A stretch of 64,000 nucleotides of DNA, from NCBI RefSeq assembly GCF_006783905.1, contig NZ_VFPE01000002.1:1054001-1118000 (forward strand). Reading direction: 5' to 3'. A program made the position numbers and the translations under genes. Within the stretch, counting starts at the first letter, position 1. Each line of letters starts with the position of its first letter. The stretch comes from Microbacterium kyungheense. GTDB lineage: Bacteria; Actinomycetota; Actinomycetes; Actinomycetales; Microbacteriaceae. Positions 19,701 to 31,333 of this stretch are shown piece after piece. The notes beneath the pieces were generated by a model. The model was not told where the DNA came from and did no database searches. It worked only from the letters and a program-made list of their open reading frames with translations.

Positions 19701-20081
19701 ATCCCGTACGCCTATCTCGACGGCTCGACGCGGGGCCGGGATGCCGCCGTCGCGGCGTTCCGCGGGGGTGCGGCCCCCGTCTTCCTGATCAGCCTCAAGG
19801 CCGGCGGCTTCGGCCTCACCCTCACCGAGGCCGACTACGTGTTCCTGCTCGACCCCTGGTGGAATCCCGCCGCCGAGGCGCAGGCCGTCGACCGCGCGCA
19901 CCGGATCGGTCAGGATCGCAGCGTCATGGTCTACCGGCTCATCGCCAACGGCACGATCGAAGAGAAGGTGATGGCGCTGCAGCAGCGCAAGGCACGCCTC
20001 TTCCGAGCGGTCATGGACGACGATGCCCTGTTCGGCCGGGCCCTGACCGCCGACGACATCCGCGGGCTGTTCGACGGATGA
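16785..20081 (+). CDS. SWIM zinc-finger/SNF2-family DNA helicase-like ATPase
   Basis: About 1098 residues. A SWIM zinc finger (SCTCPVQFDCKH, about 80-91) is at the N-terminus. A long region without recognised motifs follows. The SNF2 ATPase starts with LRPYQRTGFEWLAFLWQH; Walker A DDMGLGKT is near 653-660 and the DEAQ box LILDEAQFVKN near 748-758. The C-terminal helicase lobe has LVFSQFTSFL, YLDGST, LISLKAGGFGLTLTEADYVF (parts) and QAVDRAHRIGQDRSV near 1036. This order matches bacterial RapA/HepA-like SWI2/SNF2 proteins with SWIM. It likely translocates on DNA; its target is unknown. GTG 16785 is chosen because a CAGGAT -10-like box lies 13 nt upstream; ATG 16776 and GTG 16755 are alternatives. 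Confidence 0.9.
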   Translation: MTPPNAAPPFIDPAHIRRFTDGGTYERGVAYFADGAVQQLTWDPFTSVLEASVAGSGRDAYRCRIRLDPQRTDRPIAATSCTCPVQFDCKHTVAVLLAANRLARQAPAASSETAWRSVFAPAVAPVHDRTPLALGVELRQRVRRGTSNWAPARIETATARGLHQFGADVLVGLRPLQRSGRSAAWIKGGVSWDALRRPSTAFDPAQARWFAELHSIGRDVRSFGAFSDVSEWLTLDDIESSLLWPHLAAAADRGIPVVPTRRGTTVALAETASVSVQARRTGGGVEVAPVVVLDGERIAAAELRPVGRTGLYRFAVQHDRIDLLLAEVALPDPVPALLAAREAVTVPPDDAAEFVRDHLPRLARRVEVAAPGIEVAPAAPPRLLVSARFDEGHRIVFTVAWRYGGALVGLDGSGERDGAPGLLDDDRDPAAELAIRDRVEALWHEASPVGFTAAGTLTGLDSAEFSAVLLPLLEADPDVDVELSGERPRYRELAGDPRIEISTVETADADWFDLGVVVSIDGRTIPFGTLFTALSRGRKRIMLSDGAYFSLSHPALQRLRDLIDEAGELDEWETGPRISRYQTALWADFEDLADEAQPAVSWRATVEALRDVDSVPSTPLPSGLDAELRPYQRTGFEWLAFLWQHRLGGILADDMGLGKTLQLLALVAHAVEQDERRPFLVVAPTSVLSTWRTEAARFTPGLRVAVVDATRRKRGMTVAQAAASADLVVTSYTLLRLDEAEFAAVEWAGLILDEAQFVKNSQTKVYRAARDLSADVVFAITGTPMENSLTELWALLSLTAPGLFASARRFREEYVGPIEKGKVPENQEGGEYRAGRLARLRRRIRPLVLRRTKELVAADLPPKQEQEVRIELGAAHRALYDTVLQRERQKVLGLLDDLDRNRFIVFRSLTLLRMLALAPELVDPAHAHIAPSKLGAMFEQLDEILAEGHRALVFSQFTSFLGLAAAELEARGIPYAYLDGSTRGRDAAVAAFRGGAAPVFLISLKAGGFGLTLTEADYVFLLDPWWNPAAEAQAVDRAHRIGQDRSVMVYRLIANGTIEEKVMALQQRKARLFRAVMDDDALFGRALTADDIRGLFDG

Positions 20082-20128
20082 CCCGGTTTTGCACGGCCGG
20101 TCGATCCGGGTCCGCACGGGCTCTCGCC

Positions 20129-20134
20129 TAGAAT
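20129..20134 (+). promoter_or_regulatory. -10 box of the MBL/Rieske gene
   Basis: TAGAAT predicts a transcript start near 20141. The leader of about 38 nt contains the AGGAAAGG ribosome site. Confidence 0.5.
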
Positions 20135-20178
20135 CGACGGGTTCCACCGATCGTCTGCAGGAAAGGGCAGGTCCTCCC

Positions 20179-21753
20179 ATGCGCGTCACGGGCCTCGGCC
20201 ACGCCGGAATGTTCATCGAGACGGCGGGCGGCAGCATCCTCTGCGACCCGGTGATCGGTCCGACCTTCTTCGGATCGTGGTTCCCGTTCCCCGACAACCG
20301 CGGCCTCGACTGGGAGAAGTACGGCAAGGCGGACTTCCTGTACGTGTCGCACCGGCACCGCGACCACTTCGACCCCGCCCTCATGGAGCGCGTGGTCCCC
20401 AAGGACATCAAGGTCCTGCTGCCCGAGTACCCCACGGACGATCTCGAGCAGGACCTCCGCAAGCTCGGCTACGACAACATCGTCTACACGCAGGCCGGCG
20501 TGCCGCTGGAGTTCGGCCCGCTGAAGCTCATGGTCACGCCGCTGCGCGCGCCCAGCGACGGCCCGATCGGCGACTCGTCGCTGTCGGTCGACGACGGCAC
20601 CGCCAGCATCCTGAACCAGAACGACTCGCATCCGCTCGACCTCGAGAAGCTCATGTCGTTCTCGAAGCCCGACGCGTACTTCACCCAGGTGTCGGGCGCC
20701 ATCTGGTGGCCGATGGTGTACGACCTGCCGCAGGACGCCAAGCAGAACTTCGCGAAGCTCAAGCGCGACGCGCAGAACAAGCGTGCGCTCTACTACATCG
20801 AGAAGGTCGACGCCGAGCACGTCTTCCCGATGGCGGGGCCGCCCATGTTCCTGCGCGAGGAGCTGTTCCGCTACAACGGCCAGGGTCTCGACGGCGACGC
20901 GATCTTCACCGACCAGCGCGAGTTCCTCGCCCACATGCGCGAGCAGCGTCCCGACCAGAAGGGGTACGAGTTCCTTCCCGGCACGGTCGTCGACATCGTC
21001 GGCAGCGAGGTCTCGATCACGCAGACGCTGTACACCGACGCCGAGATCGACCGCGTCTTCGACGACAAGTGGTCGTACCTCGGCGAGCAGCGTGACTCCC
21101 GCCAGGACGAGATCCGCGCGGAGGAGGCGTCCCGCGCCGCCGTGCTGCCGCCGGCCGAGATGCTGGCAGCGATCCGCGAGTGGTGGGAGCCGCTGCTGCG
21201 ACGCGCCCGCACCATCCGCAACGGCGTCGGCGGCAACGTGCGCTTCCGCATCGGCGACCTCGACATGGTCGTCGACTTCCCCAAGGCCAAGGTGCGCGAG
21301 TACGACGGCGAGGAGTGCATCTACTGGTACACGATCCCCGCCGATCTCGTCTCGACGAACATCCGCGACCACGAGATCGACTGGTCGAACTCGATCTTCC
21401 TGTCGATGCAGTTCGAGGTGGGCCGCAGCGGCAAGTTCAACGAGTTCCTCACGACCTTCCTCAAGTGCCTGTCGCGGGATCGCATCGAGTACGTCGAGAA
21501 CTGGTACGCCGAGCAGACCGATCAGACCGAGGATGCGCAGCTGGGGGAGTGGACCGTGCAGCGCCGGTGCCCGCACCTGCGCGCGGACCTCACCAAGACC
21601 GGCAAGATCGAGGACGGCGTCCTCACGTGCTCGCTGCACGACTGGAAGTGGGACCTGGCGTCGGGCCGCTGCCTCACCAGCCAGGGCCACCCGATCCGGG
21701 CGTCGCAGGTCGAGCCGGAGCGCGAGAGCGAGGCGGCGGCTCCGGCCGCCTGA
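20179..21753 (+). CDS. Metallo-beta-lactamase fold protein with C-terminal Rieske [2Fe-2S] domain
   Basis: 524 residues from ATG 20179. The MBL-fold N-terminus begins TGLGHAGMFIET and carries the metal motif SHRHRDH at about 57-63. A middle segment of roughly 150 residues (RTIRNGVGGNVRFRIGDLD...) precedes a Rieske domain with C464-P-H466 and C484-S-L-H487, separated by 17 residues, exactly the C-x-H-x(15-17)-C-x2-H pattern. CMP-Neu5Ac hydroxylase combines the same two domain types but with Rieske first, so this is a reversed arrangement. The reaction is unknown; an oxygenase or redox hydrolase is plausible. It has its own promoter and terminator. Confidence 0.9.
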   Translation: MRVTGLGHAGMFIETAGGSILCDPVIGPTFFGSWFPFPDNRGLDWEKYGKADFLYVSHRHRDHFDPALMERVVPKDIKVLLPEYPTDDLEQDLRKLGYDNIVYTQAGVPLEFGPLKLMVTPLRAPSDGPIGDSSLSVDDGTASILNQNDSHPLDLEKLMSFSKPDAYFTQVSGAIWWPMVYDLPQDAKQNFAKLKRDAQNKRALYYIEKVDAEHVFPMAGPPMFLREELFRYNGQGLDGDAIFTDQREFLAHMREQRPDQKGYEFLPGTVVDIVGSEVSITQTLYTDAEIDRVFDDKWSYLGEQRDSRQDEIRAEEASRAAVLPPAEMLAAIREWWEPLLRRARTIRNGVGGNVRFRIGDLDMVVDFPKAKVREYDGEECIYWYTIPADLVSTNIRDHEIDWSNSIFLSMQFEVGRSGKFNEFLTTFLKCLSRDRIEYVENWYAEQTDQTEDAQLGEWTVQRRCPHLRADLTKTGKIEDGVLTCSLHDWKWDLASGRCLTSQGHPIRASQVEPERESEAAAPAA

Positions 21754-21774
21754 CCGTGATCTTGTAGAACTCTT

Positions 21775-21810
21775 ACAACGAAACGCCCGCTCCGGCGGGC
21801 GTTTCGTTGT
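21775..21810 (+). terminator. Strong hairpin terminator after the MBL/Rieske gene
   Basis: A perfect 16-bp stem (21775-21790 with 21795-21810) closes a TCCG loop. The arm is GC-rich near the loop and A/T-rich at the base. Confidence 0.88.
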
Positions 21811-21913
21811 ACGGCGGCGCCGAATGTTGCCGGGCGAGTATCACCGAGGCGGGCGAGCGAGTCCTGATCACCGTGCCCGCCAGACGGGCGATCAGAACTC
21901 GAAGGAGCCCGTC

Positions 21914-22444
21914 ATGACCACTGTTCCCGTCCGCGGCGCCGCCGGCGTCGTCACGCCCCCTGCCCGCCGCACCAGCCCGCTGCGCGCGGCCCTCGCCTTC
22001 GAGGCCCGCGCGGAGGGCGCCGTCAAGGTCTTCCTCGGACGCTGGAGCATCCCCGCGCTGCGCGTCGCGCTCGGCCTCGTGTTCCTCGTGTTCGGGGCGC
22101 TGAAGTTCCTCCCCGGAGTGAGCCCCATCGAAGCGCTCGTGGTGCGCACGTGGGACGCCCTGTCGTTCGGGATCGTCACCGGCTACCCGGCGATGGCCCT
22201 CACCGCCGCGATGGAGTCCGTCGTCGGCGTCCTCCTCGTGATCGGGGTGTTCCAGCGATTCGCCCTGGCGCTGCTCGCCGTCACGTTCATCGGCATCCTG
22301 TCGCCCTTGGTGTTCTTCACGGGCGACCTCTTCACGCCGGGCCCCACGCTGACCGCCCAGTACATCCTGAAGGACGTCGTGCTCGTGGCCGCGGCGCTGG
22401 TCGTGGCATCCCGAGCCCTGCGCTCGGCGCCGCACCGCAGCTGA
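21914..22444 (+). CDS. DoxX-like integral membrane protein
   Basis: 176 residues from ATG 21914 with a GAAGGAG site 6 nt upstream; a longer open frame upstream is a shadow. After a ~45-residue cytoplasmic start there are four hydrophobic segments, the first being PALRVALGLVFLVFGALKF, then MALTAAMESVVGVLLVIGVF, FALALLAVTFIGILSPLVFF and ILKDVVLVAAALVVAS (all seen in parts). This matches the DoxX/DUF417-like membrane family. The partner in the cell is unknown. It stands alone between a terminator and the pyrR promoter. Confidence 0.85.
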   Translation: MTTVPVRGAAGVVTPPARRTSPLRAALAFEARAEGAVKVFLGRWSIPALRVALGLVFLVFGALKFLPGVSPIEALVVRTWDALSFGIVTGYPAMALTAAMESVVGVLLVIGVFQRFALALLAVTFIGILSPLVFFTGDLFTPGPTLTAQYILKDVVLVAAALVVASRALRSAPHRS

Positions 22445-22497
22445 CCGTCACATCGGAGCCGGGGTGGATCGTGACGATCCGCCCCGGCTCCGTGTCG

Positions 22498-22503
22498 TAG
22501 ACT
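22498..22503 (+). promoter_or_regulatory. -10 box of the pyr operon
   Basis: TAGACT predicts a transcript start near 22510. The resulting leader of about 50 nt holds the PyrR-type hairpin and little else. Confidence 0.55.
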
Positions 22504-22521
22504 GGGTGGCGATCACAGCAA

Positions 22522-22552
22522 CCTTTAACCCCGTCCTGTGAGGCGGAGAAGG
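22522..22552 (+). promoter_or_regulatory. PyrR-binding RNA element overlapping the pyrR ribosome site
   Basis: The loop sequence TCCTGTGAGG (22534-22543) matches the PyrR-binding consensus known from Bacillus pyr leaders (UCCNGNGAGG). It is closed by CCG/CGG (22531-22533 with 22544-22546), and an outer stem pairs CCTT (22522-22525) with AAGG (22549-22552). That outer strand is also the Shine-Dalgarno AAGGGAG for ATG 22562. Binding of PyrR would therefore hide the ribosome site. The leader is too short for a separate antiterminator/terminator pair, so translational repression, as described for mycobacteria, is the likely mode. Confidence 0.7.
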
Positions 22553-22561
22553 GAGCGGCGG

Positions 22562-23095
22562 ATGAGCACGCGCATCGTGCTGCATGAGGCCGACATCGCC
22601 CGGGCCCTGACTCGGATCTCGCACGAGATCCTCGAGTCCAACAAGGGACCCGATGGCCTGGTCCTCCTCGGCATCCCCACTCGCGGCGTCACGCTCGCGA
22701 ACCGCATCGGCGCCCTCGTCGAGCAGTTCGGCGGAACGGCGGTGCCCATCGGATCGCTCGATGTCACGATGTACCGCGACGACCTGCACCGCAACCCGAC
22801 GCGTGCCCCGCAGCGCACGCACATCCCCGACGGCGGCATCGACGGCAAGGTCGTCGTCCTCGTCGACGACGTGCTCTTCTCGGGGCGGAGCATCCGCGCC
22901 GCCCTCGACGCACTGCAGGACATCGGACGCCCCGCCGCCGTCCGCCTGGCGACGCTCGTCGACCGCGGCCATCGCGAGCTGCCGATCCGCCCCGACTTCG
23001 TCGGCAAGAACCTGCCGAGCTCGCGCGAGGAACGCGTGAACGTGCGGCTCATCGAGAACGACGGCAGCGACTCCGTCACGATCGAGGGACGGTGA
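22562..23095 (+). CDS. pyrR: Bifunctional pyr operon regulator / uracil phosphoribosyltransferase
   Basis: 177 residues from ATG 22562 behind the AAGGGAG site. The PRPP-binding motif KVVVLVDDVLFSGRSIRAAL is near 95-114, and LVLLGIPTRGVTLANRI near 35-51 and VDRGHRELPIRPDFVGKNLP (parts) are typical PyrR segments. PyrR senses UMP/UTP and PRPP and binds the pyr leader RNA. It heads the operon it should control. An in-frame ATG at 22538 lies inside the RNA element and is unlikely. Confidence 0.96.
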   Translation: MSTRIVLHEADIARALTRISHEILESNKGPDGLVLLGIPTRGVTLANRIGALVEQFGGTAVPIGSLDVTMYRDDLHRNPTRAPQRTHIPDGGIDGKVVVLVDDVLFSGRSIRAALDALQDIGRPAAVRLATLVDRGHRELPIRPDFVGKNLPSSREERVNVRLIENDGSDSVTIEGR

Positions 23096-23101
23096 TCTGA
23101 T

Positions 23102-24079
23102 ATGAGGCACCTGCTCGACACCCAGACGCTCGCCCGCGAGGACGCGCTGCGCATCCTTGACGTCGCCGAGGACATGGCCGACACGCAGCAGCGCGAGATC
23201 AAGAAGCTCCCCACGCTGCGCGGCAAGACCGTCGTGAACCTGTTCTTCGAGGACTCCACCCGCACCCGCATCTCGTTCGAGGCGGCCGCCAAGCGGCTGT
23301 CGGCGGACGTCATCAACTTCTCGGCCAAGGGCTCCAGCGTCTCGAAGGGCGAGTCCCTTCAGGACACCGCCCAGACCCTGCAGGCCATGGGGGCGGATGC
23401 CGTCGTCATCCGCCACGGGGCGTCCGGGGCACCGCGCACGCTGGCCACGAGCGGCTGGATCAGCGCGGGCGTCGTGAACGCCGGCGACGGCACGCACGAG
23501 CACCCCACCCAGGCGCTGCTCGACGCGTTCACCATCCGCAAGCGCCGCTTCGGCGACGCCAGCCGCGGGCGCGACCTCGCCGGGGTCAAGGTCACGATCG
23601 TCGGCGACATCCTGCACTCCCGGGTCGCGCGCTCGAACGTCTGGCTGCTCGACGCCCTCGGCGCCGAGGTCACCCTCGTCGCGCCGCCGACCCTCGTGCC
23701 GCAGGACGTGTCGGGCTGGCCCGTGCGCGTGCTCTACGACCTCGACGAGGCGATCGCGGCCGGCCCGGACGCCCTCATGATGCTGCGCATCCAGCTGGAG
23801 CGGATGGGCGCCGCCTACTTCCCGACCGAGCGCGAGTACTCGCGCCGCTGGGGGCTCGACCCCCTGCGGCTGCGCGCACTGGGCGCCGATAGCATTGTCA
23901 TGCACCCCGGTCCGATGAACCGGGGCCTGGAGATCTCCGCAGAAGCCGCGGATTCGCCGCGCTCGACCGTCCTCGAGCAGGTGACCAACGGCGTCTCGGT
24001 GCGCATGGCGGCGCTCTACCTGCTGCTGGCGGGTGCGGACGACCCCACGACCGAGATCGCGAAGGAGACCACCCGATGA
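23102..24079 (+). CDS. pyrB: Aspartate carbamoyltransferase catalytic subunit
   Basis: 325 residues. The carbamoyl-phosphate motif [12 protein letters not shown] is near 50-61 and the conserved segments [35 protein letters not shown] (parts) and [11 protein letters not shown] follow. It commits carbamoyl phosphate and aspartate to pyrimidine synthesis. No pyrI regulatory subunit is nearby, consistent with unregulated-trimer or dihydroorotase-associated ATCases of Actinobacteria. It starts 6 nt after pyrR and overlaps pyrC by 4 nt. Confidence 0.97.
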   Translation: MRHLLDTQTLAREDALRILDVAEDMADTQQREIKKLPTLRGKTVVNLFFEDSTRTRISFEAAAKRLSADVINFSAKGSSVSKGESLQDTAQTLQAMGADAVVIRHGASGAPRTLATSGWISAGVVNAGDGTHEHPTQALLDAFTIRKRRFGDASRGRDLAGVKVTIVGDILHSRVARSNVWLLDALGAEVTLVAPPTLVPQDVSGWPVRVLYDLDEAIAAGPDALMMLRIQLERMGAAYFPTEREYSRRWGLDPLRLRALGADSIVMHPGPMNRGLEISAEAADSPRSTVLEQVTNGVSVRMAALYLLLAGADDPTTEIAKETTR

Positions 24080-25386
24080 GCGAGACCCTCCTCTTCCGCG
24101 GAGCACTGGTCGAAGGCACCGCTGCAGCCGACGTGATCGTCGACGACGGCGTGATCGCCGAGATCGGCCCCGGCCTCAGCCGCGCCGGCGCCACCGTGGT
24201 CGACGTCGGCGGGCTGGTGCTACTGCCGGGGCTGGTCGACCTGCACACGCACCTGCGCGAACCCGGGTACGAGGCATCCGAGACGATCCTCACCGGCTCA
24301 CGGGCAGCGGCTGCCGGCGGCTACAGCGCCGTGTTCGCGATGCCCAACACCTCGCCCGTCGCCGACACCGCCGGTGTCGTCGAGCAGGAGCTCGCCCTCG
24401 GCGAGGCCGCCGGGTTCGTCACCGTGCAGCCGATCGGCGCCGTCACCGTCGGTCAGAAGGGCGAACGGCTCGCCGAGCTCGGCGCCATGGCCGACTCCCG
24501 CGCCCGCGTGCGGGTCTTCAGCGACGACGGCTTCTGCGTGTGGGACCCCCTCATCATGCGTCGCGCCCTGGAGTACGCGAAGGCGTTCGACGGCGTGATC
24601 GCCCAGCACGCGCAGGACCCCCGCCTCACCGAGGGCGCCCAGATGAACGAGGGCGCCGTGTCGGCAGAGCTCGGCCTCGCCGGCTGGCCCGCCGTCGCGG
24701 AGGAGTCGATCATCGCCCGCGACGTGCTGCTGGCCGAGCACGTCGGCTCCCGCCTGCACGTGTGCCACCTGTCGACGGCAGGCTCGGTGGACATCATCCG
24801 GTGGGCCAAGAAGCGGGGCGTCAACGTCACCGCCGAGGTCACGCCGCACCACCTGCTGCTGACCGACGAGCTCGTGCGCGACTACGACGCGCGCTTCAAG
24901 GTCAACCCGCCGCTGCGCCGCGAAGAGGACGTGCTCGCGGTGCGCGAGGGCCTCGCCGACGGCACGATCGACATCGTCGCGACCGACCACGCGCCGCACC
25001 CGGCCGAGGCGAAGGCGTGCGAATGGCACGCAGCCGCCAACGGCATGGTCGGACTCGAGAGCGCGCTGCGGGTCGTGCAGCAGGCGATGGTCGACACCGG
25101 CCTCATCACGTGGGGAGACGTCGCCCGCGTCATGTCGCGCGAACCCGCCCGCATCGGCAGGCTCGCCGGGCACGGGACGCCGCTGACCGCCGGGCAGCCG
25201 GCATCCCTCGCCTTCTACGACCCGTCGCCGCGCCGCACGTTCACGACCGACGACCTCCACGGCCGCAGCGTCAACTCGCCCTACCTCGGGCGCGAACTGC
25301 CCGGCGACGTGCGCTGGACCCTGCACGCCGGCACCGTGACCGTCGCGGACGGCACCCTGCTCGACGCCCCGGGGGTGCGGGCATGA
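24076..25386 (+). CDS. pyrC: Dihydroorotase
   Basis: 436 residues, class I dihydroorotase. The metal site [13 protein letters not shown] is near 54-66, FAMPNTSPV and the [10 protein letters not shown] segment supply further ligands, and the [11 protein letters not shown] segment carries the catalytic Asp. It cyclises carbamoyl aspartate to dihydroorotate. Both ends overlap neighbouring genes by 4 nt (ATGA), which points to a single translationally coupled operon. Confidence 0.97.
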   Translation: MSETLLFRGALVEGTAAADVIVDDGVIAEIGPGLSRAGATVVDVGGLVLLPGLVDLHTHLREPGYEASETILTGSRAAAAGGYSAVFAMPNTSPVADTAGVVEQELALGEAAGFVTVQPIGAVTVGQKGERLAELGAMADSRARVRVFSDDGFCVWDPLIMRRALEYAKAFDGVIAQHAQDPRLTEGAQMNEGAVSAELGLAGWPAVAEESIIARDVLLAEHVGSRLHVCHLSTAGSVDIIRWAKKRGVNVTAEVTPHHLLLTDELVRDYDARFKVNPPLRREEDVLAVREGLADGTIDIVATDHAPHPAEAKACEWHAAANGMVGLESALRVVQQAMVDTGLITWGDVARVMSREPARIGRLAGHGTPLTAGQPASLAFYDPSPRRTFTTDDLHGRSVNSPYLGRELPGDVRWTLHAGTVTVADGTLLDAPGVRA

Positions 25387-25892
25387 CCCGCGAGGGCGCC
25401 TTGGCGATCATGATCGCCGTCGCCGTGGGGCTGCTCGCAGCCCTCGTGTGGGCCTGGTGGCGACGAACGCGGCGCGACGCGGCGTTCCAGGCGCCGGTCG
25501 GCGAGATCCCCGGCGAGGCGCACGCCGTGGCCGAGTTCGCGGCGCTGTACGTCGCGACCACGCGGCACGGCGACCCGCTCGAGCGGCTCGCGATCGCGGG
25601 CCTGGGCTTCCGCTCCCGGTCGGACGTCACCGTGACCGACGCCGGCGTCGCGCTGGATCTCACCGGCCAGCCCCGGGTCTTCCTCGCTGCGGACCGGATC
25701 GCCGACGTCGGGCAGTCGACCGTCGCGATCGACCGCGTCGTCGAGCCCGACGGCCTCGTGCGCCTCGCATGGCGCCTCGACGACGGCACCGTCGTCGACT
25801 CCTACCTTCGCCCCCAGGATGCCTCGGCCCGCGCCCTCGCGGACGCCGTGGCCGGCATCCTTCCCCCGACCCAGACGGGAACCGACGCATGA
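25383..25892 (+). CDS. Membrane protein of the pyrC-carA intergenic position (PH-like domain)
   Basis: 169 residues from ATG 25383. One N-terminal membrane helix (about 8-25, [18 protein letters not shown]) is followed by a soluble beta-rich domain that looks like the actinobacterial PH-like fold. A small membrane protein lies at the same place in Mycobacterium tuberculosis (Rv1382, between pyrC and carA). The conserved placement suggests a role tied to pyrimidine or carbamoyl phosphate synthesis, but none is proven. It overlaps pyrC and carA by 4 nt each. Confidence 0.85.
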   Translation: MTREGALAIMIAVAVGLLAALVWAWWRRTRRDAAFQAPVGEIPGEAHAVAEFAALYVATTRHGDPLERLAIAGLGFRSRSDVTVTDAGVALDLTGQPRVFLAADRIADVGQSTVAIDRVVEPDGLVRLAWRLDDGTVVDSYLRPQDASARALADAVAGILPPTQTGTDA

Positions 25893-27038
25893 CCTCCCTC
25901 TTCCAGACCGCACCGGCCGTCCTCGTGCTCGAGGACGGCACCCGCCACGTCGGCCGCGCATACGGCGCGCACGGCACGACGCTCGGCGAGGTCGTCTTCG
26001 CGACCGGCATGACCGGCTACCAGGAGACGCTCACCGACCCCTCGTACGCCGGCCAGATCGTGCTGCAGACCGCGCCGCACATCGGCAACACCGGCATGAA
26101 CGACGAGGACCCCGAGTCGCGACGCATCTGGGTGTCGGGCTACATCGTGCGCGACCCCTCCCGCGTCGTCTCGAACTGGCGCGCCGACGAGTCGCTCGAC
26201 GACGCGCTCGTGAACGACGGCGTCGTCGGCATCAGCGGGATCGACACGCGCGCGGTGACACGGCACATCCGCTCGGCCGGGAGCATGCGCGGCGGCATCT
26301 TCTCGGGCGACGCGGCCGCGATCGACGCCGACGAGCAGCTGCGCCTCGTACGCGAGGCGCCCGAGATGGCGGGCCAGAACCTGTCGGCCGAGGTGTCGGT
26401 CGCCGCGGCCGAGGTCACCCCCGCGACCGCCGAGCGCATCGGGAACCTCGCCGTGCTCGACCTCGGCGTCAAGCAGGCCACGGTCGACAACCTCGCCGCT
26501 CGCGGCTTCGACGTGCACGTCCTGCCGCAGGACGTCACGATCGACGAGATCCGCGCGATCGACCCGGTCGCGGTCTTCTACTCCAACGGCCCGGGCGACC
26601 CCGCCGCATCCGGAGACCACGTCGACCTGCTGCGCAGCGTGCTCGACGACGGCCTCCCGTTCTTCGGCATCTGCTTCGGCAACCAGCTGCTCGGCCGCGC
26701 CCTGGGCCTCGGCACCTACAAGCTGCCCTTCGGTCACCGCGGCATCAACCAGCCCGTGCTCGACAAGGTCACCGGCCGGGTCGAGATCACCGCCCACAAC
26801 CACGGTTTCGCCGTCGATGCCCCGCTGGACGGCGAGTTCGACAGCCCGAACGGCTACGGCAAGGTCGAGGTCAGCCACGTCGGCCTCAACGACCAGGTCG
26901 TCGAGGGCCTGCGCGCCCTCGACATCCCCGCCTTCTCGGTGCAGTACCATCCCGAGGCGGCTGCCGGCCCGCACGACGCCAACTACCTGTTCGACCGCTT
27001 CCGCGACCTGGTCGTCGCGAACCTGGAGACCAAGAAGA

Positions 27039-27046
<8 letters not shown>
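25889..27046 (+). CDS. carA: Carbamoyl-phosphate synthase small (glutaminase) subunit
   Basis: 385 residues from ATG 25889. The N-terminal CPSase domain begins [16 protein letters not shown] and has [17 protein letters not shown]. The C-terminal class I amidotransferase has the nucleophile Cys in [16 protein letters not shown] and the His-Glu pair in [11 protein letters not shown]. It delivers ammonia from glutamine to CarB for both pyrimidine and arginine synthesis. It overlaps carB by 8 nt, consistent with a stoichiometric heterodimer. Confidence 0.97.
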
Positions 27047-30322
<3,276 letters not shown>

Positions 30323-30326
<4 letters not shown>

Positions 30327-31165
30327 CCTCGTTCGGGCAGCGGGTCCGTGCGGCGTTCGCGTCGCACGGACAGCTGTGCGTCGGCATCGACCCGCACGCG
30401 CATCTGCTGACCGAGTGGGGGATGGATGCCTCGGCCGCCGGCGCCCGTGAGTTCGGGCTGCGCGTGGTCGACGCCGCCGCCGGCCGTGTGGGCATCGTGA
30501 AGCCGCAGGTGTCGTTCTTCGAGCGCTACGGCTCCGCCGGCTTCGCCGCGCTCGAGGATGTCCTCGCGGCGGCGCGGGACGCGGGTCTGGTCGTGATCGC
30601 CGATGCGAAGCGCGGCGACATCGGCACGACGATGGACGCGTACGCCGAGGCGTGGCTGACGCCCGGTTCGCCGCTGGAGGCCGACGCGATGACGGCGAGC
30701 CCGTACCTCGGGGTCGGTGCGCTGGACGGCACCTTCGCCCTGGCCGAGCGCCACGGCAAGGGCGTGCTCGTGCTCGCCGCGACGAGCAACCCCGAGGCGC
30801 TGCCGCTGCAGCGCGCACGGGTGTCGGGCGGAGCCACCGTGTCCGCGGACGTGGTGCGCGAGGTGTCCGAACGCAACGCCCGGACGACGCCCGAGGGGGA
30901 GTGGGGGAGCCTCGGCTTCGTCATCGGCGGCACCGTGGACTGGACGGATGCCGGCCTGCAGCCGTTCTCGCCGGTCGCGCCGATCCTCGGCCCGGGGTTC
31001 GGGCACCAGGGCGCCGAGCCGCAGCGGCTCACCGAGCGATACGGACGGCTCGCCGAGGCCGTCATGGCCTCCGAGAGCCGCAGCATCCTCTCGGCGGGTC
31101 CTGACGCCCTCGCCGGGCGGATCGCCGAGCGCGCGGGGCTGTACGGCACCCCGGCGGCGAGGTAA
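30323..31165 (+). CDS. pyrF: Orotidine 5'-phosphate decarboxylase (long, actinobacterial type)
   Basis: 280 residues, the longer form found in Actinobacteria. [12 protein letters not shown] is near 17-28, [15 protein letters not shown] carries the first catalytic Lys, and [22 protein letters not shown] (parts) is the D-x-K-R-x-D-I signature. It decarboxylates OMP to UMP, ending the pathway. pyrD, which should act just before it, is not in this operon. A short hairpin follows at 31188. Confidence 0.96.
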
Positions 31166-31187
31166 ACGCTGTCCTGCGGCAGGCGCA

Positions 31188-31206
31188 CGCGGGAAGAATT
31201 CCCGCG
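31188..31206 (+). terminator. Possible short terminator after pyrF
   Basis: An 8-bp perfect stem CGCGGGAA/TTCCCGCG (31188-31195 with 31199-31206) with loop GAA lies 23 nt after the pyrF stop. There is no T-run after it. Confidence 0.45.
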
Positions 31207-31222
31207 CCACGGAGTGGTTTCG

Positions 31223-31249
31223 TTGAGCCCGCCCCTGCGGTGATACCTT
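31223..31249 (+). promoter_or_regulatory. Candidate promoter of the mIHF-gmk gene
   Basis: TTGAGC (31223-31228) and TACCTT (31244-31249) are separated by 15 nt. A second candidate -10, TACCGT at 31318-31323, lies just before the start codon. Confidence 0.35.
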
Positions 31250-31333
31250 CGGAGAGCCGCGCACCCTTCCGCCGGACCCGACCGGCTCGATGCGCACATT
31301 CAGAGCTCGCCCATCTCTACCGTGGTGATTGAC

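Noticed and set aside
16524..20462. A 1312-codon open frame on the minus strand, antisense to the SNF2 gene
   Set aside because: High-GC third-position bias opens the complementary frame; the predicted protein is Arg/Gly/His-rich low complexity without family motifs.
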